Source: Cryptomeria japonica (taxonomy: Eukaryota > Streptophyta > Pinopsida > Cupressales > Cupressaceae). From it: a stretch of 64,000 nucleotides of DNA. The translations under genes and the position numbers were made by a program. Under the pieces are notes generated by a model, which saw nothing but the letters and a program-made list of their open reading frames with translations, was not told the DNA's origin and did not search any database. Every line of letters begins with the position of its first letter. The stretch's first letter is position 1. Positions 1-12,116 of the stretch are shown piece after piece. Location of the stretch: positions 262,434,574-262,498,573 of the forward strand of contig NC_081407.1 in NCBI RefSeq assembly GCF_030272615.1. Reading direction: 5' to 3'.

Positions 1-1
1 G

Positions 2-3000
2 AGTAAGTACAATAAAGGGGATCACAGTGGAGCAAGTGAAAGATTTCGCAAGAACATGGAGGAAGTACACAAACTGTATGAGGAAATCAAAAAGCAGGAA
101 GATTTTGAAGCACTATTAGCCAGAAGGTTACCGAGAGGCAAAGGTAAGTATAAAGGAAAACTACCTTTGAAATGTTTCAATTGTGATAAGATAGGACATA
201 TGGCTTCTAACTATCCTGACAAAGATTCTACTGAAAAGAGAGATTACCAAGATGATAGACAGAAAGATAATCATTAGAGAGGACACCGAGACTTTAGAAG
301 AAGAGATAGAAAGTCATTCTTAATAGCCGATGAGGAATCCAATGATGATAAATTAGATGAAATTGATATAGAGGAAGTAGTTTATGTGGCCTTCAAATAT
401 GGATCAGATGAAGAAAGGTATGAAAAAAAAGCCCTTATATCTCACATAAATACTAATGATTCTTGGATCATAGATAGTGGATGCTCACATCACATGATAG
501 GTGATAAACACAAGTTTGTTATGTTAGAAGACTATGATGGAGGCTATGTAAGATTTTGTAATGATGCACCAGTTCCAGTAAGAGGTAAAGGATCCATAAC
601 ACTTCTTGACAATGCAAGATGCAATGATGTTTATTAGGTTGAAGGTTTGAAATACAATCTGTTGAGTGTAGCACAACTAAACAATATAGGATACCGAATA
701 GAATTTCAGAAAGGAATTGTCAAAGTTCATAACAAGCATGGAAAGTTAGCTGCTACCAGGACACAAACAAGAGGTAACACATTTCACCTTGACTCAACTC
801 AGAATAAATGTCTGTATGCAAAGATAGATGATACCTGGTTATGGCATAAACGGTTTTGTCATGTAAATTTTGATAATCTGATCAAAATAAGCAAGAAGCA
901 CCGAGTAAGAGGTCTACTGAGTGTTGAAAAACTTGAGAATGCTATGTGCTGAGGATGCCAGATGGGTAAAATGACAAGATCAAGCTTTACAAGTAAGTCC
1001 TACACTTCTAAGGGAATTTTAGATCTTTTGCACATTGATCTTTGTGGTCCTATGAAAGTTCAAAGTTATTATGGTGATAAATATTTCATATTATTTGTGG
1101 ATGATTACTCAAGGATGATGTCAGTAATGTTTTTAAAAGAAAAATCAGAAGCTTTTCAAATGTTTAAATGGTACAAGGCAAGAGTTGAAAATGAAACATG
1201 AAGACAATTGAAGTGTCTTAGATCAGATAGAGGAGGAGAGTTCACATCTGATGAGTTCAACTTATTTTGCAATGATCATGGTATAAAAAGATAGGTCTCT
1301 GCAACGAGAACTCCACAACAAAATGGAATTGTTGAGAGAAGAAACAGATCTATTATGGATTGTGCCAGAACCGTGATGATTGAAAAGAAAGTGCCACAAA
1401 TATTTTGGAGAGAAGCAATAAGCACTGCAGTTGACACCCTGAACCGAGTACAACTGAAGAAAGGTACCTTTAAGACACCTTATGAAATCTGGTATGACAA
1501 GAAACCTAATGTAAGTTATTTTAAAATCTTTGGAAGTAGATGCTATGTACACAAGGATGATAGAAATGGCAAGTTTGATAAAAAAAGTGAAGAAGGAACA
1601 TTTCTTGGTTATTCTTCTAGAAGTAAAGCATTTAAATGTCTAATCAAATCATCTAACAAAATAGTAGAAAGTGCAAATGTGAAAATTGATGAATTTGCAT
1701 AAAGAAATGATGAAGGAAATTCTAAGGAACCAAAAGATTATGATGAATTTGTCTATGTTTAACCGAGAAGTCCTACCGAGAAAACTGTAGAAGGAAATGA
1801 AGAGAATATCCAGTTACCAAGTGATGAAGAAGAACATACAGAGCCTACCAAGCTTGTATTAGCCAAATATGTCAGAAGACATCATGCACCAAGTCAGATT
1901 ATAGGAGATAAGGATGATCGAGTGATGACAAGGAACAAACTGAGACAGAACACATGTCTGATATTTGAATTTGAACCGAGAATAGTGAAAGAGGCATTTA
2001 ACAGTGAAGATTGGATAAATGCTATGACAAAAGAGATTGATCAAATCAAGAAGAATGACACATGGACACTGGTCCCAAGACCAAAGGATAAAAATGTAAT
2101 CGGTACAAAATGGATTTTCAGAAATAAGCTGAATGAAAAAGGAGAGGTCATTCAAAATAAAGCAAGACTAGTTTACAAAGGTTATGCCCAAGAAGAAGGA
2201 ATTGATTATGGTGAGACTTTTGCACCTGTAGAAAGACTTGAAGGAGTAATAATATTGTTGGTATATGCTGCTTACAAGAATTTCAAGGTATATCAAATGG
2301 ATGTCAAATCTGCATTTCTGAATGGAGTATTAGAAGAAGAAGTTTTTATTGGACAACCTAAAGGATTTGCTGAAAACAATAATAAAGATTAGGTATGTAA
2401 ATTGAACAAAGCTTTATATGGTCTGAAACAAGCACCTAGAGCATGGTATGAAATATTGCACTCTTATTTAATCAAGATTGGTTTTATAAGAACAAGTGAA
2501 AACAACAATATTTACATGAAGAATGATGAAAATGGAATACTGATCTCAGCCATATTTGTTGATGATATTATATTTTGTGGAAATGACTCTCTATGTAAGA
2601 ACTTTGGAAATGAAATGAATAAATAATTTGAGATATCATTAATCGGTGAGATAAAGTATTTTATAGGTTTACAGATACTGCAAATGAAAGATGAGATTTT
2701 CATTACTCAATCCAAGTACATAAAGGAAATCTTGAAGAAATTTGGAATGGAGGATTCAAAACCAGTAAGTACTCCTATGACTACCAATTGTAAATTATCA
2801 AAGAATGATGAATTTGTATCTGTTGATGAGACACTTTACCGATCCATGATTGGAAAGTTGCAATATGTTGTTCACAGCAGGCCAGACATAGCATATGTAG
2901 TAGGTATTGTTGCAAGATTCTTTGCAAATCCTAAGGAAACACACATGACAACAATCAAGAGAATTTTTAGATACTTGAAAGGCACTGAAGATTATGGCTT

Positions 3001-3508
3001 AGTATATCGGAAAAGAAATGATTTTGATTTAAAAGTTTATACTGATGCTGATTGAGTAAACAACATTGATGACAGAAAAAGCATAAGTGGAGGAGCTTTC
3101 TTTTTAGGAGAAAGACTAGTGAGTTGGCTTAGCAAGAAACAAAGATGTGTTTCATAGTCAATAACAAAAGCTGAATACGTTGCTGCAACATTGAACTATA
3201 CCAACATAGCATGGATCAAACAACTTTTGGAAGGTATAAATGAGAAAGTTACTGAGCTAGTAACTATATTCTATGACAATACTAGTGCCATTAACATTTC
3301 AAAGAATCTTGTTATGCACTCTAAGATAAAGCACATCTCTATCAAATATCATTATCTTAGAGAAGAAGCTCAAGAGAAGAAAGTGGTGTTGGAGTATGTT
3401 AGCAAAAAGGAACAAATAGCAGATATCTTCACCAAGCCACTGCCAAGGGACACTTTTCAATATCTCAGAAGTAAGTTAGGGGTCCTACCCCTATCTTCTA
3501 CTCACTGA
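2..3508 (+). pseudogene. Copia A gag-pol polyprotein, stop-riddled
   Basis: One reading frame runs from the window edge to the TGA at 3506-3508. Domains in order: Gag zinc knuckle near 173-214 (CFNCDKIGHMASNY, last Cys replaced by Tyr); aspartic protease with DSG at about 476; GAG-pre-integrase HHCC near 842-960; integrase core with D (HIDLCGP, about 1037), D (RSDRGGEF, about 1225) and E (GIVERRN, about 1333); RT with [13 protein letters not shown] near 2290 and FVDDIIF near 2560; RNase H ending in the usual ADIFTKPLP. Eleven premature stops lie in this frame (275, 635, 950, 1199, 1292, 1700, 1760, 2390, 2624, 3053, 3155), yet there is no net frameshift. Several are former Trp or Gln codons in conserved motifs. 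The element cannot make its own enzymes in this form. Confidence 0.92.
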
Positions 3509-3907
3509 CCGAGTTCAGTGAAAGCATCAATTCGATGACTCTGAAGAATATCTTTTGAGGAGTTGATGCTTATTTACACACTTTAGGATGTTTTCTAAAG
3601 GTGTATAGGAAACAATACATGAAATAATATAGGGAATGGGAATTGAAGACAAAATGTTCTGATTGAGACTAAGTTGACACATAACAATAGGAAATCACTT
3701 CATACAGGAAGAAATTATGTTTTAGTTCTTTACTTTTTTGCATTGTTGTCAAAGGGGGAGAAGACAGAAGAGAAGAGGAGAAGACTAATGTATGGGGGAG
3801 AATTCTGATGACAGGGGGAGAGCATTTCAGCATTTCAGAATCTCACAGCAATCTGAATCAATTAGGTCAAATCAAATGGATTCGCCATCAATGCCAAAGG
3901 GGGAGAT
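3509..3907 (+). other. 3' untranslated region of Copia A with repeated polypurine tracts
   Basis: Non-coding stretch between the pol stop and the 3' LTR. It holds at least four purine runs of the AAAGGGGGAG type, near 3752, 3795, 3813 and 3893. The last abuts the LTR and is the likely plus-strand primer. Multiplied polypurine tracts are a described trait of the Sirevirus branch of Copia; whether this element belongs there is an inference. Confidence 0.7.
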
Positions 3908-5418
3908 TGTTGGCATTTGGTATTATAATAGATAAGGGGAGATTGTTGGCATTTCAATAAGGATATTGAGAAGGTTGTTGATGATTATGGATAAAACTGA
4001 TTAAGGATGTTTACTATCTTAATATTATTATTTTGTCATTGATGTCAAGAAATTGATTTTCTATTTTAGTATGATGTTGCCATATCTTGAGAAGTATGAT
4101 GTGATGAGTATAAAGATGTCAGTAAAAGACACAAAAAGAATATGATGAATAAGGGGAGAAATAAGTTATTCAATGGGCAAGTATTACTGAGTTAGACAAT
4201 GATGAGATCATGATGATTAGATTGTTTTGATATCCTACATATGTTATTGATTGAAAGGTTAATACTATGCTATGTTACCGAGCAAAGAACCTAGTCAGTA
4301 AACCCTAAGGAACCTAGTCGGTAAACCCTAAGGTTATTGCTATCGGTTAATAAAGGCAGAATGTCTATCGAGTGAAGTTTAGTATTTACCGAGTTGTAAC
4401 TGAGCTATAATAGAATGCATTAAATGATTACAAGCGTTATTTAATGAAGGAAGTTGATGAGCTGGCTATGATTAAATGATTAGTATGCTATGAATGAAGT
4501 TTGTTAAAGAATCTATGGCAAAGAAAAATCGACAGGAAGATCTACAGCTTAGATTGAACTGCAATACCCTAGCACAAGTTCCAAGGTAGGGTTAAACATT
4601 TACAGATCAAAGGATACATTGAACCTGGACAAAGTTTGAAGATCTGATGGCTATGATTGATCATGGAAATGTGATCAAGGAGATTAAGCAGTTGGTGAAT
4701 TGTTTATAAATAGGGAACTATTGATAAACAATGCATGCAGGCAAGTGTATGTATAGGGATGCTACATAGTGATTATCGAGCATAGAAGCTTGAAGACCTA
4801 TTTTGAATAATAGAGTATAGAGCCTAGTAGATGGAAAAGATTAGTTCTATGTCTATATTGTATTGAGCAAATAAGAATCTGCTTTAGCATTTTAGATGTG
4901 AAGTTGCAGATAGATTTTTATTACTGTTATTTTGTGAAGTGACAGAAAATCTCTTAACAAAGTGGACTTAACATTGTTATTTGTAAAACCCTCTAGCAAG
5001 GTGACATTCTAATTGAGTGTTTGAAATCCTTTAACAAGGTCGCTTCTAACAAGGTGAAGATCCTAACAGATCTGAGGGAAATCCCTTAACCGGGTCACAT
5101 CTAGCAATGTGTTTGTAATCTTTAACAGGATTTGCTTTTAACTAAGCATACTCTAGAAGAGTATATTTCTTAGTGGGTTCGAAATCCCACAATGGTTTTT
5201 CCCTATTTGGGTTTCCACGTTAAATCTGGTGTTATGAGTATTATGATGTTTATATGCTTTTGAGTTTGCATGTTTAGCAGTTTTGGTTATATTATTGAAG
5301 TATATGTTATCGAGGTTGAATCTGATGCTTTTATGGAAGATTAAGTTTGTATGATTCGCCCCCCCTCTCATCTTATTAGCTTGGCATCTGTACTTATCTT
5401 TAAGTATCAGAACTATCA
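3908..5418 (+). repeat. 3' LTR of Copia A
   Basis: Begins TGTTGGCATTT right after the purine tract and ends ...ACTATCA, about 1.5 kb. The start is ambiguous: the purine tract plus TGTTGGCATTT occurs twice, 36 bp apart (TG at 3908 and at 3944), so either could be the true edge. A C-tract near 5360 resembles the C-runs near the LTR ends of elements B, C and F. A TATA box lies at 4705. Confidence 0.75.
4705..4712 (+). promoter_or_regulatory. TATA box of the Copia A LTR promoter
   Basis: TATAAATA on the sense strand about 800 bp into the LTR, followed by a G-rich stretch. Its place and sequence fit the U3/R boundary promoter of a plant LTR. Confidence 0.5.
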
Positions 5419-6038
5419 ATATGACCCCTTAGGACACCATATGACCCCTAATGACACTTAAGGGTTCATAGGACACCACATGACCTCTTAGGACACCATA
5501 CGACCCCTAACGACAACATATGGTGTCCTAAGGGGTCATAGGACACCATATGACCCGTTAGAACATAATATGACCATAGGACACAAATGATCCCTTAGCA
5601 CATCATACGGCACCATATGGTGTCCTAAGGGGTCATAGGATACCATATGACCCCTTAGGACACCATACAACCCCTAACAAGACCATATGGTATCCTAAGG
5701 GGTAATATGGTGTCCTAAGCTATCATGTGACACCATATGACCCCTTAGGACACAATATGACCTCTAATGACACCTAAGGGGTCATATGGTGTCCTAAGGG
5801 GTCAAAGGACACCATATGACCCCTCGGGACACCATACAACCCCTAACGACACCATATGGTGTCCTAAGGGCTCCTATGGTGTCCTAAGGGGTCACATGAC
5901 ATCATATGACCCCGTAGGACACAAGATGACCCCTAATGACACCTAAGGGGTCATATGGTGTTGTTAGGGATCATATGGTATCCTAAGGGGTCATAGGACA
6001 CCATATGACCCCTTAGGATACCATACAACCCTTAGCGA
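5419..6038. repeat. Inverted-unit minisatellite, left half
   Basis: Made almost entirely of ACACCATATGACCCCTTAGG and its reverse complement, plus the variant CCCCTAACGACACC, in mixed order. The unit contains the palindrome CCATATGG, and neighbouring units in opposite orientation can form hairpins. The array stops exactly where Copia C begins (6039) and resumes at 46103, so the two halves were one array of about 1.5 kb. The last five bases, AGCGA, are the left target duplication of C. No coding signal. Confidence 0.9.
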
Positions 6039-6462
6039 TGATAACTCAATGATGAATAGTGAGTACTAAACTAATATTGAGAGGGGGGGTGAATCAGTAC
6101 AGACACAATAACTTCTCCTAAACCGGTTTGACTGCAAACAATGCACTTGACAGAGAATCACTAACACCAGTCTGAACCAGAGTACTAGCGGTTAATCGCA
6201 ATGCGACTGTGACAGACATAAACTAGCAACACTTAGCTTTCCATACAACCTACTCCCTCATTTCCACTTTATCCTTATGCATAAACAAATATTCTATCAT
6301 CTGATATACAATAATTTACTAGATCAACATGATTCACCACTAAATAGGAAATAACAAAACATCACATGAAAGAGGCATCACACATGACACACATATTTTT
6401 CATGTGGAAACCCAACTGGGAAAAACCACGGTGGGGATGAATACCCACAAGATATTTGTGAC
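6039..6462 (-). repeat. 3' LTR of Copia C, part 1 (cut by element B)
   Basis: Matches 44598-45018 of the 5' LTR of C closely from the first base (TGATAACTCAATGATGAATA) onward, including the G-run and the GGGAAAAACCACGGTGGGGA stretch. The match stops abruptly at 6462, where element B begins, and picks up again at 39177. Confidence 0.92.
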
Positions 6463-7504
6463 TGTTGGTATTTTGGTATGGTTTTGTCATTGATGTCAAC
6501 ACCTACTAAAACACTAGCACTTTGGAGATCTAGCAACATTCACCGGCAAGCAAGTAACTATTGTACAGTTACTGGTATATTGTTCACTGGCACTTGGAAT
6601 GATATGGAAGACACTTGGTAATATCGAAGACATCATGTGGACATCTTATCTTAATGAATTAATCATTGATATAGTCATATTTGCATATTTGTTTTTACTG
6701 ACAAATAGGTCCAGGGTTATCTAGGGTTACACTGGCAGGTTTATCTTTTCCAGATCAGCATGGCACGCTATGGAGATGATTAATTATTGTTGTAAATGCA
6801 TTAAGCTGACATATTCAATTGGTTATTGCATCAGATATTATATTGTTTGTAAAATGTTTTATTGTAATATCTTGTAGAGCCGACCTACTAAAATTGGTCT
6901 TAGGTTATGGTATAAATGTAAGATCTTATTTGTAAGATCAAGTGTGGAATGCGAAAAAGAATTGTGTGAAGGTATATGCGAGATTAAGCAGTGCAATACA
7001 GATAGATATCATTTGAAGGTGAAGTTAGGTTTTTGTGAAAGCATATCAACATTACATCAGTACTGAATCCAACATATGAAGATGCTATTTTATGCAGTAC
7101 ATTCTTATGGGATTTAACCATCCAACTGTAGTCAGTGTGACTCTCATTTTGTGATTGAGCAATGAGCTTTAGGCTGTTGGCCTTTCTTCATGTGCAAACC
7201 CCATTTATGTACACTTACTATCTGCAGTAGTATCATCTGATTGTGGGTAAGGTTTCCCACCGTGTTTTTTCCCCTTATAGGGTTTCCACGTACAAATATT
7301 GGTGTTATGCGTTGTGGATGACTTTGTGTTTATATTTCATGCATTAATCTTTACCGGTATAGCAATTAACTGTTAAAACTGTCTACCGACATATTTAACT
7401 AGTTTACCGGTATTAAGCATTAAGTTGGTTAAGTTATTTTTGGTTTGAATTTATTAGACAATTGATTCACCCCCCCTCATCTCAGTTGTCTCTGGGACCT
7501 AACA
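6463..7504 (+). repeat. 5' LTR of Copia B
   Basis: 1,042 bp, TGTTGGTATTTTGG ... GGGACCTAACA. A TATA box (TATAAAT) lies at 6911-6917, with the same motif in the 3' copy near 38583. The right end carries the C-tract typical of the Copia LTRs here. The end at 7504 is fixed by the adjoining primer site. Confidence 0.92.
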
Positions 7505-7519
7505 ATTGGTATCCAAGCT
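7505..7519 (+). other. Primer binding site of Copia B
   Basis: ATTGGTATCCAAGCT directly after the LTR. It matches the initiator-Met tRNA type (consensus TGGTATCAGAGC) with a few substitutions in its 3' half. Confidence 0.8.
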
Positions 7520-7559
7520 TAGTCCTCTTTTGCAGAAGTTAACAGCTTGAGGAGATCCA

Positions 7560-10500
7560 ATGTCTACTAATTATTTCGGGAAGGACAGTCCTAAACATGA
7601 TGGAACCGACTATGGCATATGGAAGATCGGAATGGAGACACATCTAAATTGCATTGGAAAAGACATATGGGAAGTTACAAAGAAAGGATATACTGTTGTT
7701 GTACCTGGTCAGCCTAGTCCAACTAACTTGACAAAAGATGAGGAAAATGATTGCAAAGCAAGAGAAGCACTTTTGAGCACATTATCAGATCAACAAATCA
7801 TGGGACTATTAGATGGGTCTATTGCTAAAGCTATTTGGGACCATTTGGAGATACTGAATGAAGGAGATTCCATAGTCAAAATTGCAAAACTTGAAAGCTT
7901 CTGGGTCAGCTATGAACATTTGAAAATGGAAGAAGATGAAAGGATTTCTGCTTTTATGGAAAGAGTAAATGAAATTGTTTTGGGTATTAAATGTTGTGGA
8001 GGAACCTTAAGTGAGGATGAAATTGTTTCAAAAGTTTTAAGAGGATTTCCATCGGCATATAAAATAAAGGTTACTACTATAAATGAGTTGAGAACAATGC
8101 CTAATACATCAGTAACTAGGGATACATTGATTAGGAAACTTTCAACTTTTGAAATTGAAGAATTTGGTCATGTTGCTACTATTAAGACATATTTAGCCTT
8201 TAAAGAATCAACATTATCTGCTCCATCATTTGACAAATCTGATTGGAAATCCTTTTATGCAAGAGAACTTGAAGAAAGCAGGAAAGAAAATGAAGAACTT
8301 GAAGAACTTGAAGCACTATTTGCAAGGAAAATGCTCAAAGGTCCAGTTGGAAGTAAGTATGAAGGTAAAGCACCCTTTAAATATTTTAACTGCAATAAGA
8401 TTGGTCATATGGCTTCGAGATGCCCTGATAGACATGATAGATTAAGAGAAGCTAGAAGAATATACAAGCCTAATCCTGAATATCAGAGATACATATTTAA
8501 GAAGAACACAGACAAATCTTGTTACATTGCTAATGAAGGTGTGACTGATGATTCTGATGAGGATCCGATAGACAATGGATGGGTTTTTGTTGTGATAATA
8601 GAAGATCAACCGATACCTACTGCTCAACCGGTAGAACAAGCCCTAGCAGCTAAAGTTGAAGTAAAGGATGAATGGATCATTGACTCAGGATGTTCACATC
8701 ATATGACAAGAGACAAAGGTAAATTATTGAACTTTCAAGAATACAATGGAGGGTTAGTAAGATTTGGAGATGACATAGCCGGTTCAATCAAAGGTAAAGG
8801 TACAATATCTCTTGATGGTAAGCATAACACTGACAATGTTTACTATGTTGAAGGATTAAAGCATAATCTTTTAAGTGTTGGTCAATTAGTTGAGAAAGGA
8901 TTTCAGTTACAATTTAAAAATGGAAAATGCAAAAACATGAATAGATCTGGTTTGGAAATTGCAACCAGTAATCAGACTAGAGGCAATATCTTTCATTTGA
9001 ATAACAGTGAAAAGACATGCTTGATTGCACATATAGATGAAAGTTGGTTATGGCATAAGAGACTCTATCATGTAAACTTTGATTGCATGGTAAAGATCAG
9101 TACTACTAAGGCAGTTAGAGATTTACCTAAAATTGTCAAACCTCACAATACAGTATGTAAGGAATGTCAATTTGGAAAACAAGTTAGAGCTAGTTTCAAA
9201 AGTATTTCAGAAAAATCCAATAATTCTCTTGATTTGATTCACACTGATTTATGTGGTCCAGCTAGAACTAAAAGCTTACAAGGTGATAGATATTTTATGC
9301 TAATCATTGATGACTAGTCTAGAATGTGTTGGGTTACTTTTCTCAGAGAAAAATCAAAAGCACTTGGAAAGTTCAAACTATTCAAAGCAATGGTTGAAAA
9401 TGAAACCGGTAAGAAAATAAAATGCTTAAGATCAGATCAAGGAGGAGAATTCACATCTAAGGACTTTAATACATTCTGTGAAGTGAATGGAATCAGAAGA
9501 TAGCTATCGGCACCTCGGACACCACAATAGAATGGAGTTGTTGAAAGGAAAAATAGAACTATCTTGGATGCAGCAAGAAGTATGTTATCAGAAGAAAATT
9601 TACCACATGTTTATTGGAGAGAAGCAGTCAGCACAACTGTCTATACATTTAACAAAGTTCACATCAAAGGTGAAACCGATAAGACCCCTCATGAACTATG
9701 GTTTGGTAATACTCCTACTCTTAAGTATTTTAGAATTTTTGGAAGTAAATGTTATATCAGAAGAGATGAGTATATTGGCAAATTTGATCCTAGAAGTGAT
9801 GAAGGAACATTTCTTGGTTATTCATCTAAGAGCAAGGCATATAGATGTTTTAACAAGAGATTACAGAAAATTGTTGAGATTACAAATGTAAAGATTGATG
9901 AACAATTCAGAGGAACTTCAAGGTATATAGACTCTGAACCGGCAACAAAATTTTTGACAAATGAACCTACACTCAATCCACTGGTACAGAATGAAGATCC
10001 AATTACCCCGGTACCATCTGAGGATTCCACAATAATTGAAGAACAACAAAAAACAAATACACCCAAGTATGTAAGATTGAATCATTCTGAAGATCAGATA
10101 ATTGGAAACAAATTTAAAAGAGTTATGACAAGAGGGAGATTGACAAATGAAGAGGTATGTCTTATTTCTCAAATTGAACCATCTTCTGTTAATGAGGTAT
10201 GTGAAGATAAATTTTGGATTAAAGCTATGGAAGAAGAATTAGAACAAATTAAGAAAAATAACACTTGGACATTAGATCCCTAGCCTAAAGATAAAAATAT
10301 AATTGGAACCAAATGGGTATTTAGAAACAAACTTAATGAAGATGGTAAGGTTGTCAGAAATAAAGCAAGAATAGTGTGCAAGGGATATTCTCAGAAAGAA
10401 GGAGTTGATTACAATGAAACCTTTGCACTGGTAGCTAGAATTGAGTCAGTCAAATTATTCTTGGCTTTTGCAACACACAATAACTACAAAGTTTATCAAA

Positions 10501-11711
10501 TGGATATTAAATGTGTATTTTTGAATGGAGATCTTGAAGAGGAAGTATACATTGAACAACCTGATGGATTTTCTTTGATAGATGACAATGATATGGTTTG
10601 CAAGTTAAGAAAAGCTCTGTATGGATTAAAACAAGCTCCAAGAGCTTGGTATGCAAGATTGGATAAGTATCTTTTAAAGATTGGTTTTACTAAAGGAAAT
10701 GGAGACAACAATTTAGATTACAAAATAATTAATGATGACATCTTGATTATAGAAGTATTCGTTGATGATATAATCTTTAGAGGAGAAGATGGATTATGTA
10801 AGGAATTTTCGACTAAAATGCAGCAAGAATTTGAAATTTCTATGATTGGAGAAATAAAATTGTTTTTAGGATTGTAGATTTCACAGACTGATAAAGTTAT
10901 ATTCTTGAGTCAATCCAAATACTTGAAAGAGTTACTAAAGAAATTTGGGATGGAGAACTCTAAACCGGTAAGCACACCTATGACTACAAATGACAAATTA
11001 TCTCAAAGGGATGAATCTACACCTGTTAATCCAACTAGATACAAATCTATGATAGGAGGTTTACTGTATTTGACACAAACCAGACCTGATATTATGAATG
11101 CAGTATGTATTGTTTCAAGATTTCAAAGTAATCCTAGAGAAAATCATGAATCAGCAGTAAAAAGTATTTTTCGGTACTTACAAGGCACTATAAATCTTGG
11201 ATTATGGTATCTAGAGATGAAAACTTTGAATTATGTGCATACACAGATGCGAATTAGGCAGGGGATGTGGATGATAGAAAAAGACCCACTGGTGGAGCAT
11301 TCTTTCTTGGAAACAGACTAGTTTCTTGGTTGAGTAAGAAACAGAGTTGTACATCTTTATCAATAGCAGAATCAAAATATGTTACAGTAGCAACTAACTG
11401 TACACAGGTACTATGGCTTAAGCAAATGTTGAGAGACATAAAGGTAAAATGCAAGGAACCTATTACTATTTATTTTGATAACACTGTAGCAATTGATATA
11501 TCTAAGAATCTAGTACTATATTCTAAAACAAAACATGTTTCTATCAAACTGAATTTTCTAAGGGAAAAAGTTGAAGAAAAGGAGATAAAAATGGTTTATG
11601 TGAATACTAAAGAACAACTTGCAGATATCTTTACAAAACCTTTTCCTAAGGAGACTTTTTGAATATCTCAGAGATCAACTTGGATTCATACCACCACCGG
11701 TAGAGACTTAA
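7560..11711 (+). pseudogene. Copia B gag-pol polyprotein, decayed
   Basis: Starts at ATG 7560, 40 bp after the primer site. The first 585 codons are open: an N-terminal Copia Gag region, a knuckle near 8382-8423 with the first Cys replaced by Tyr (YFNCNKIGHMASRC), protease DSG near 8683, HHCC near 9051-9170, and the start of integrase with HTDLCGP near 9247. A TAG follows at 9315. Beyond it the same frame continues through RSDQGGEF, GVVERKN, RT (VYQMDIKCVFLNG; FVDDIIF near 10756) with more TAG codons, mostly at Gln positions, to about 11210. A shift of frame there and a further one-base insertion in a T-run near 11655 break RNase H. Ends with TAA at 11709-11711. The best-preserved Copia Gag in the window, but not functional as a whole. 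Confidence 0.92.
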
Positions 11712-12082
11712 ACAGTTGATGATTGTCATCAACTGACAGAATTAACAGACAAATCTTTTACTCCAGTCTTTGATGAGGAAGCTACTTCTCAGGGGGAGTA
11801 GTTGGTATATTGACTGGTATTTTGTATATGAACTTAGTTTTGTTGTAACTTTGGCATTTGATGTCAAAGGGGGAGAGATATCTATGGAAAAACACATTAT
11901 CTTTTGAGGAAATTTGGATAACACATGTTGCTCCCAGGGGGAGAGATTGTTGTTTGGGAGAGACTATTACTCTCTGTATTCTAGTTATGATCTTTTTGGA
12001 GATTGTTGATTTTTGGCATTTCTATTTTGGCACTTTGATGGTTTTTCCATCTTGTGTTGCCATCAATGTCAAAGGGGCAGAT
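11712..12082 (+). other. 3' untranslated region of Copia B with repeated polypurine tracts
   Basis: Purine runs such as CAGGGGGAG and CAAAGGGGGAGAG occur near 11790, 11865 and 11936, and a final AAAGGGGCAGAT sits at the LTR edge (12071-12082). Several copies of a TTGGCATTTGATGTC-like phrase accompany them, as in element A. No coding signal. Confidence 0.7.
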
Positions 12083-12116
12083 TGTTGATATTTTGGTATG
12101 GTTTTGTCATTGATGT
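12083..12116 (+). repeat. 3' LTR of Copia B, part 1 (34 bp, cut by element D)
   Basis: TGTTGATATTTTGGTATGG and the next 15 bases match the start of the 5' LTR of B with one mismatch. It ends in GATGT (12112-12116), which is repeated at 38143-38147 on the far side of element D. Confidence 0.93.

Larger units (their letters stand above)
1..5418 (+). mobile_element. Ty1/Copia LTR retrotransposon A, 5' end outside window
   Basis: The window opens inside the gag of a Copia element and runs through protease, integrase, reverse transcriptase and RNase H in Copia order (integrase before RT) to a 3' LTR. The 5' LTR and the start of gag are missing only because the window begins here. The right LTR edge is placed at the ATCA at 5418, by analogy with element C whose LTR also ends in TATCA after a C-tract. 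The next five bases, ATATG, would be the target duplication, but the left flank is out of view, so this cannot be confirmed. The element sits against the left end of the minisatellite, so it probably inserted into or beside that array. Confidence 0.93.

Noticed and set aside
7505-7519. Matches to initiator tRNA near the LTR edges
   Set aside because: Only 12-15 bases next to LTRs: primer sites and not tRNA genes.
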